NCBI GenBank assembly: GCA_963575645.1 | Contig: OY754466.1 | Coordinates: forward strand, 19,818,001 to 19,882,000 | DNA length: 64,000 bases | Origin: Xanthostigma xanthostigma | Taxonomy: Eukaryota; Arthropoda; Insecta; Raphidioptera; Raphidiidae | Direction: 5' to 3' | Part shown: positions 46,101-55,100 of the stretch, piece by piece | How positions within the stretch are numbered: the stretch's first letter is position 1 | Layout of the letters: each line of letters starts with the position of its first letter | Notes under the pieces: generated by a model | The model's database searches: none | What the model was told of the DNA's origin: nothing | What the model saw: only the letters and a program-made list of their open reading frames with translations | Position numbers and translations under genes: made by a program

Positions 46101-49100
46101 GCTTTCAAGCTAGCAAATTGGCATCCGTTTTTAACGAAATATTGTACATTTACTGATAAAATCTTAGCAGTACTGAAATGACGTAGGTCTGGGATCTTTG
46201 TCTATTTTTACGGTTCCTACGTACCAAAAAACGGATATTAGATGTTCATACATCTGTATTCTGTAATATATGCAGAGGCCTAGCACACACGTTTTCAACA
46301 ATTAATATAAACCAAATTTATACTTTTGATTTTTTAGGGGTTCTTTTTTAGATTTGTTTTAAATTTTAACCCTACTATTCAAATAAGGGTTGATGCAGTT
46401 GATCACACGTCAAAATTACAAAAAAAAAATGTTATGGTTCATACTGAGGTATTTCAAACAGAGTAATAGTTCCGATGTTGAAATATCTGACTTTATATTG
46501 TACGCAATTTTCATAAAGCAATAAACGTTGGCTTGCTTTGTTTGAAAATCTAAGTTTAATTTGTGACCATATCTTATATTTCTTCAGAAAATGGGTATTG
46601 TAGAATTTTAAATCGGTTCTGCTCAGAAAACAAACAATTCAACTGTTTTTTTGTGTTTTAATTTTGTAAGCATGTACACAGGGCCGGATTTACTTAACAG
46701 TTAAACGGGCACATCTTTGGGGCGGTATATTTTTAGGGACACATGGGCGACATAGTTCAGTCGACTTTAAATAAACTTAATAAAATAACTCTATTTTAGA
46801 TTTCTATGAGTCTAGTCTAGACTTCCAAGATATTTTTTTTGTAATTTAATTAAATTTTCATTAGTATCAAAATCCTATAACGAACAATGGGTATGTTCCG
46901 AAATATAATCCAGTATACGTACTGGCCAGTGCTAATGACGTCAGGAATCGACGCCATACTGTTGATTCGTTCCGAAATATACTAGCTAGCGCGTTGACGT
47001 ATTATTATTTCCCTCGTCCACCATAAGTATTATTGTTTACTTTGTTGATCAGACATTATTGCAAATAACAAATAATAAAATAAAAAAATCTACAAAGTCT
47101 GATGAACACACATCTGCACTGGTTAAATATTTATGCTAAATTATATCTGTCTCACCAGCACAATATGGTGGCATACGAGTACAATATGGCCTCGGCTTTA
47201 TGACGTCATTAGCACTGGCCAGTATACTGGGTTATAGTTCGGAACATACTCCATGCATTGAGTCGGCAACAGTACCTACAGATCAAATATTTTAATTATT
47301 TCAAACGAAAACCGATCATGAATCATTTAAGACATCATGTTCTGTCTTATTATTAAGGGCTTGAAAAAACAAATTCTGAAGAAAAGTTGCGTCATGCTGA
47401 TTTTACAAACGAAACAAGTTCCACCACCAGGTGCTAAATGGGAAAATTTCCGGCTTTAGATTACAATTTTAAAATACTGGATTGTTAGTTTTTTAAAATT
47501 AAAATTTAATGTTGTTCAACAATTTTCAAATTCTTTCTACAATCACGTAAAATTGAATGATCTTCGTATGGTGGTGTGGGACGGTGGTGCGTCTGGATGG
47601 TATATGTCAGATGGCAAATCAAACAATACTAGAAACAATTAAAATTACAAGAATATTTATTATTAAAATATATAGTTAATGTTCCCTTGAATACAGTATC
47701 AATACAACTGATCATCTCTGTTTTATAATATTGCAGAAGCGCCTATCCAAAAAATGGAAATACGGTCGAATCGTAATAATATGCAATATGCCTGTAGCTC
47801 ATAATCTAAACACATTAAGAACATTATCACTAATTGGTTTGAGGGTTGAAAAATATTGCGACATTCATATCAATATATCGTTCTGAAAGTGTGATAACCA
47901 TTTATCTCGTAGAGAGCACCAACTGACGGATCCCTCGACCAATAACGTAAATAAACAAGGCTATAATAAATAAACAGAGATTTTATTACATTATCTATGA
48001 TGTATATGGCATAATACGTCCTTGTTTTTACCCCTTATGTGTTGTTCTATATCAGGAAATCATTATAGACAATTTCATAGAGTAAATAGTTATTTAAGGC
48101 AGTGACGGCTAATTCAGATGAAGTAGGTGAAGGGCAGTGGGCACCTTCATCTTTCTTTCAGATTGTTTCCCAAAAAAAAAATTATATATAATAAATACAT
48201 TTTGTTATTAATTCAAATTCTAGTAAAGTAGCAATAAGTTCAATACCGTGCAAATCAGATGTAATTTTGTCACCCTATGAAATATCAACAATGAATCCGA
48301 TCAACGACGTCGTATGTAATTTGATTCAGACTCCGTTTTCTCAATGAAAAGATGGCGATAAAAAGATTTAAACTAAGGAAATAAGTTGAAAAAAGCGGCA
48401 GATAATTCCTGGTTGTCTCAGTGTCTGAAGACATGTGGCTGTATAGTAGTTTATTTATTTATTTATAAAAACTGTTTTGTTGGTAAGTATTTCTTTTTAA
48501 CCGACGAAAAACAAAAACGGAGGAGGTTCTCAATTCGCGTATATTTTTTTTTTTTTATTTATTTATTTTTTTTTTTTTTATTTATGTATGACCACGCATA
48601 ACCAGAGTAGTCCGATTTTGATAATTATTTTTTTGTTTGAAAGGGTATACCCCGAAGTTGGTCCCACATAAATTTGGTAGAAAAATTCCAACCCTAAGGG
48701 TAGGAAAACAGGGGATGATTGATTGTTCACTCACTGATTGTAATGTATCACCACACATAACTTTTTACAGAGTGGTCCAATTTTGATAATTATTTTTTTA
48801 TTGGATAGGGTATACCTCGAGGTTCGTCTCATATAAATTTGGAAAAAAAATTCCTACCCTAAGGGTGGGAAAATAGGGGTGATTTATTGTTCACTCACAG
48901 ATTTTCATGCTGAGTTGTGTATATTACAATTATAAATTATATAGCCACAAAAAATTATTAAATAAAAACTTTTTAACAAAAAAATTAAACCGCCGAAAAA
49001 CTGAAAAGCAAAAAATAATAAATCTTTTTATTTAATTAAGTTCTATCCAAGTAGTTGAACGTATGTGACAGTCTAGTATATCTAAGTAATTTTGAGTCGG

Positions 49101-52100
49101 CGTCAAACCATCAATGAACAAAGATCACTAAAAGAAATAACCAAATCACAATGATACGTGAAATCTCCAGCGATAAACATTATCATTCTAAACATGCGCT
49201 CTCCACACGACCACTCGCAAAGACGTGTGCCCTCAGTGTGCCCGTTAGGGTTGCTCTGTCGCTGATATTAACTTCGTGAACGCTCAGAGATTTCCGGCGA
49301 AGGATTGTTGACGCCGACTCAAAATTACTTAGATATACTAGACTGTCACATACGTTCAACTACTTAGAAAGAACTTAGTTAAATAAAAAGATTTATTATT
49401 TTTTGCTTTTCAGTTTTTCGGCGGTTTAATTTTTTTGTTAAAAAGTTTTTATTTTAGTTGAATAACAATATTTAAAAGTTAAAGAAGGATTATTGTAAGG
49501 TATGATGTAGGTATAAGTAAGAACGTAGTCAGGGGAGGTGATCAGAGTTAAAAACACAATACGATAAAAATACTTTTAAAAAAATTGAACCTCCTTCAAA
49601 ACGGGCCACTAAAATAAGCAAAGTTTTGAGGTCGGTGTCTACTTAATTACTAGCACATATAATTGATAAGGTGATAAAAATTAGTTATTTTACGCTTTTT
49701 AGTGATCCATTTTGAAGGAGGTTCAATTTTTTTAAAGTGTTTTATTTTTTACTTATTGGTGGCTTTGCAATATAGTTTGCATATTAATAATCGTCTTTTT
49801 CCTTAACAGTTTAATACTAAACTTAAAAAAATGCTCTATTAAATACAAGAAGATTAATAAAAATCAATTAACAAATGCAGGTGAGATTTTGAGATAACAT
49901 ATATAAAAAAATATTTTTTGAAATCAGTCAATAACGACTGAACCCATTTTTATAAAAACCTTATGCCACTAAGTGGTAAACAGTTTGAACAAAATAGCGT
50001 CAAAATTTTTCAAATTGGTTTACCTCTCGAAAAATTATGGCTGAACAAACAAAAAAGTCAGTTAAAAACAACTGAACCGATTTTTATAAAAATTGTATGG
50101 TACTAATTCGGAAATATTCTGAATGAAATGGCGTCGAAATTTTTAAAATGGGTTAACCCCTCGATAAGTAATGATTGAACATGAAATATACGCGTCGAAT
50201 ATAACCTCCTCTTTTTTGAAGTTGGCTAAAAACTAATAAGTAGATATATTTGGGGCCATTCAAGTATTACGTAAGCACCAAAGGGGGAGGGGGTCTTTGC
50301 TTAGCTTATTTTTGATGACATGGGTCTACAGAGTGATGGCGTCAGCAATATTTATTTATAACAATAAAGAAATTTGAACAGAATTAAAAAATATATATAC
50401 CAATGCTTACGTAAGCATGGGGGGAGGGGTAAGAGCTTCGCTTGCTTTTGCTGACAAGGGGGGGAGGGTCAAAAATTACTAAAATTCTGCTTACGTAATA
50501 CTTGAATGCCCCCTTTATCACTTTTCACGGTTTCAGTTTTTATTTTTTTTTATTTCAGCCTATAGCCCTGAGTTTAAGAACAAATCTCACATATCAGTTC
50601 ACGAACCTTGGGATCCACAAGCCGCCACTGGTCTAAGGATAGACACGCACTATATAATCAAATATTTTTGATTTTAGAGGTTAATAGGTAATTGCCACTG
50701 ATCTCTCTAAATAGGTTCTGAAGGACGGCCAATGGGTGACACTCTGCCATGTTAATACGGGACTTGAAGCGCGGACTGAACATTATATGATTAGCTAACA
50801 TTTTCCATATCGTTATAGGTTATTAGTGTAGGTACAGTGTACACTGTACGTTAACTGTTTTATAACGTTTCCCTATAATGTGCTATATTTGAACGGTTTA
50901 AATTAAAATATAAAAATGTCCTGTATAACGAAAAGGGGAATTATAAAACGGTCTAATAAAAAAAAAAATTGGTGACTGATGAGATACTGTTTTAATAACT
51001 TGAGATATTAAAATAATAGTTGGGTGACTAAATTACTAAGTGAGCGACTAAATTAGTAAGTGAGCGACTAGAATGCCTTCGGTAATTTTGAAGCAGATAT
51101 CTTCTTTTGTTTTTATACTTTTTATTTGTTTTTTTCACTTTGAGACTATACAACTTAAAACGCACATTTTCATAAAGATTGAAAACCACCGCTTTTTTTG
51201 ATAAAGGGGTATGCGAATTGTCTCGCAGTGAAACGCGATGGGGCAAAGGTGGAGTTTTTAAAAAAATAATTCCGGGGTGAACGATAAACGGGTATGCAAA
51301 TTGTAATTCCGGGGTGAACGATAAACGGGTATGCGAATTGTAATTCCGGGGTGAACGATAAAGGGGTATGCGAATTGTCTCGCAGTGAAACGGGAAGGGG
51401 CAAATGTGGAGTTTTTAAAAAAACAATTCTGGGGTGAACGATAACGGGGTATGCGAATTAAATAGTTAATTGTTTGAACAGAACTGCGTTTTCTAAAAAA
51501 TGTATATTTAATTGACAGTCAATTAAATATATATTTTTTAGAAAACGCAGTTCTATTCAAACAAATAAGTATTAACAAAAAGTCGCTCAGAATAAATAAA
51601 TCATTTGTCAAATTTTGAAAAAAATGCAGGACGTCACGTTGACACTCAAACAAATATTAGGTCTCTCAAATATTATGAAGTTTCCCATTTTGTATTTTAA
51701 GTAACTCAAATGGATGTTTGTAAGTTGCTGTTCTGTTGATTTCTCGTCACGCGCAGTCGGTCGCTCACTTAGTAATTTAGTCGCTCATTTAGTAATTTAT
51801 AGTCACCCAACTATTATTTTCTCGTCACGCGCAGTCAGTCGCTCACTTAGTAATACAGTAACCCAAATTGATTATTTTTGTCACCCAAAATTGTAATTCA
51901 CAGTCACTCGTTTAAATACTACCCTAAAAAAATAGTATAAAAATGAACATTACTCACCCTTTCCACCATGGCTGCTGTCTAGCAACAGAGCCAAACCAAC
52001 TGTCGAAAATGCCCGGGAAGGACGATCCAAACGAAGGGAATGATGGCAATCTGCCACCGCCAGCCGGGACATCTACAGCTGAGACACCAAAGTCATGTTC

Positions 52101-55100
52101 GGTAGAATCTTTCTTTCCTCCTTTGGGATCCTTGTAATCTGGATCTAATGGCTCTCGTTCCCGTTCTCCAGATTCATCAATTTCTGTGCTTTTTGGCCTA
52201 TTATGGTGAAATGAAAAAGTTGGCAATAAGGACCCAAACTCTAATTGTGGTTGCCAATCCCAAATGCCTTTCCAGAAAACATCTTCTGAATTATCGTGTG
52301 ATTCACCACTAATAAAATGAATGGTCATAATGATTATGCATTGAAGACAGATATTTAATATTTATGATAAATTAATTATATTTTGGCAAATGGAAACAGT
52401 TTATGTTTTTATTCATCAACAATTTCATAATTTTTTGTATGTCAGCATGTAATTAAATGTTGTAACGAATTTTAATTAGTCATTTCCGATATAATCATTA
52501 TATCCATTATTTAACGTACTTAACTGGCCAAACAATTTTTATGCATTTTAAATCATTAAAAAAGCAATAAAGGTTCAAAATCAAAACAAATCTTTGCTAA
52601 ATAATAGTTGTACTTCACGCCTGTATAGCGGTAGTAAAATGATCCATTTCGCATTACTGCGTGAAGTAAAACAAAATAATCGTGGTTTCGACTATCCAAT
52701 AGTAATTTCTCAGCCAGTTGCTAGTTAAATTCATATGAGTAACAGAGACCGCAAAGTAGGCGACTAAAATCCACTAAAAAGTAAAAAGTAAAAAAAATTA
52801 GCCTCCTTCAAAAAAGCCACTAAAAGGAGAAAAATACAAAAAAATTGAGGTCGGCACCAATTTAATTGCTAAAACTTTTTACAATTTATTAAACTTATTA
52901 AATTGGCGCCGACCTCAAAATATCATTATTTTCCTACTCTTATAGTGGCTTTTTTTTAAGGAAGTTATTTTTTAGTTTTTATGACTTGTGTGACTACTTA
53001 AACTTGCTAGTCGCTCTTTTGTCCATAATGTCAGACTGTCCTAAAATTATAATTCACACACTTGATAGTACATAACCTACTATTCACTCAGATTCTACTC
53101 ACTGATATTAATATGTCAGACATTTTAAAAATTCGTATAATATTATTTATATATTTCAAAAAATCAAAACTGCTTCCATTTACATATACGACTAGAACAT
53201 TATCAGTTTTTACGAAGATAATAAAAAAACTAAAAAAAAACACTTTTTTAAAAACAAAATATTTTACAAAAATATAGTAGAAACATAGATAACGAAATAA
53301 ATATAAACAAAAGGTATAATACGACATGCAAAAAATAATTTGTGGCTTCAAAACATAAAAATACATTGTTAGTAAAAAAAAATAAGTCAAAAAATGTTTT
53401 TTGAAAGGCGCAAATTAATAAGGAAAAAACATGCAACAAATCACAAATAAAAACCCAGTATAATAACTCCAAAAATAGGTAGAAAAAATCAATAAAAATG
53501 CAATACCTAAATCTTAGAACATCGATTTCATCAACCAGCGCATGATAATTAATCAATTAAAATAATATATATTACACATTAATAAGTCTTATGCTTGGTT
53601 GCAAAAAGGGTTGTCAAAAAATTTTATTTCACAATGACCTTAGACTTAGATTAATAATAATTACAGTTTCCCTACATCAGGAGTAATCTAATACCTATTG
53701 TATTCAAACTCCCTGTCATCTAGATTCTAGAACATTACCTATACTCACAAAAACAATTATTGGTTGTTCTAAATAGAAAAAAATCGCTTTTCAAACAAAA
53801 TTTTGATCAAGATGTGTAGAAAAACGTGTTTTGAAGTGGAAACTGTAGAAAAACGAAGCTAAGTACATGTACAATGTATCGTTTCACTGTCAATCGATCA
53901 ATTATTTTTCGAGCAGGATAGATTTAAAACTCTACAATGCTTTTCATATGGAGATATCTGAATGCTAACAATCTAGGGACATTGTAAAATAAAATTTTCT
54001 GACAATGCTTTCTGCTCACTCAGGTTTGACTGTATACATAAAAAAAAGAAAAATTCAAAATATACAGAAAAGTAACTTAATATTTGTATTTTCAGACAAC
54101 GATAACTATTTATTTTAACGATAAGTATTTATTATATTTACACCATATTTTATAGCGACAAAATGTATTCTAGCTTGTTTTTAGCGAAGACCAAATAATT
54201 TCAAAAACAAACCGACATTTGTACAGATGCAAATTTAATACACCTATGTTTATTTGTAACTGTAATATGAACAGGTTCGGATTAAATCAATTTAAGTTAA
54301 GCATAGGAAAATTAAAATAGAGATACTATTTGTCCGTACACTGGTTAGGCATATACTTGTAATAATTTCTACTACATACATCTAAGAGTTAATGTTGAAT
54401 TAAATAATGAAAAAATCATTCACCGTAGCCTCGCATCAATGGAAATATATCGTTATCTTTTTCTATAATAAACCGAAGCCTTCTCTGGTTTGTGTACCTT
54501 ATATTAAGTATTTTGCAATTAATATTCTGTAATGTAAATGTATGCAGACAATAAAAAAATGAACGAATTTCCGACAGTCGACAGCTGGTATTTATTTATC
54601 AGCAAACAAACTTCGAATTTGGATATTTTTTTGCATTCCAAATAACTTTATCTAGCAGATAAATAAGAGTGAATAAATCGGTCATAAGGCGACAAAATGA
54701 ACCTAAATATTTTTTAAATCATATCGTTCAAGAAAGAGATTCTACGGCTAAGGTCTCACTGTACAAATGGTCAATGGAACACCTGTGTTATGTTTACAGG
54801 TACCATTCCGTAACAATGCAATGTGAGCACGGTACCACCATCAACACATTACAGAAATACAGTTAGATTGAAACCTGACTTAAACAAAACATTATTCTTT
54901 TCCGTTCGTTCTGAGTTCAGTTAAATTACAACAAAAAATATTGCAAAAATCTTGGAAGTGACGATGAGCGGTATTTATATGACTTTATACAGAGCTGGGC
55001 TTATACATTTCCAGTAAAAAAGTTCTTTTTTGACGTGAAAACGTCCATTGAAAGCAGCCGGTTGAACTTTCTTGTGTTATCAAATCCCCTTAGATTTCAA

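Larger units (their letters stand above)
35053..51957 (-). other. mfas-like intron 2 (~16.9 kb), repeat-filled
   Basis: No other gene is supported inside. Contents are listed separately: LINE tails, MITEs, hAT, Helitrons, foldbacks and satellites. Stretches such as 35421-37553, 37766-38563, 42704-43526, 44528-45655 and 47253-48599 show only AT-rich sequence. Confidence 0.8.

Noticed and set aside
51267-51377. 37-bp direct repeats as a CRISPR array
   Set aside because: Units are head-to-tail without spacers, in a eukaryotic intron, with no cas genes.
51943-52137. Plus-strand ORF over mfas-like exon 2
   Set aside because: Antisense shadow of an exon that splices in phase to both neighbours.
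53062-53556. Overlapping ORFs rich in Phe/Ile/Lys
   Set aside because: A/T-composition artefacts within mfas-like intron 1.
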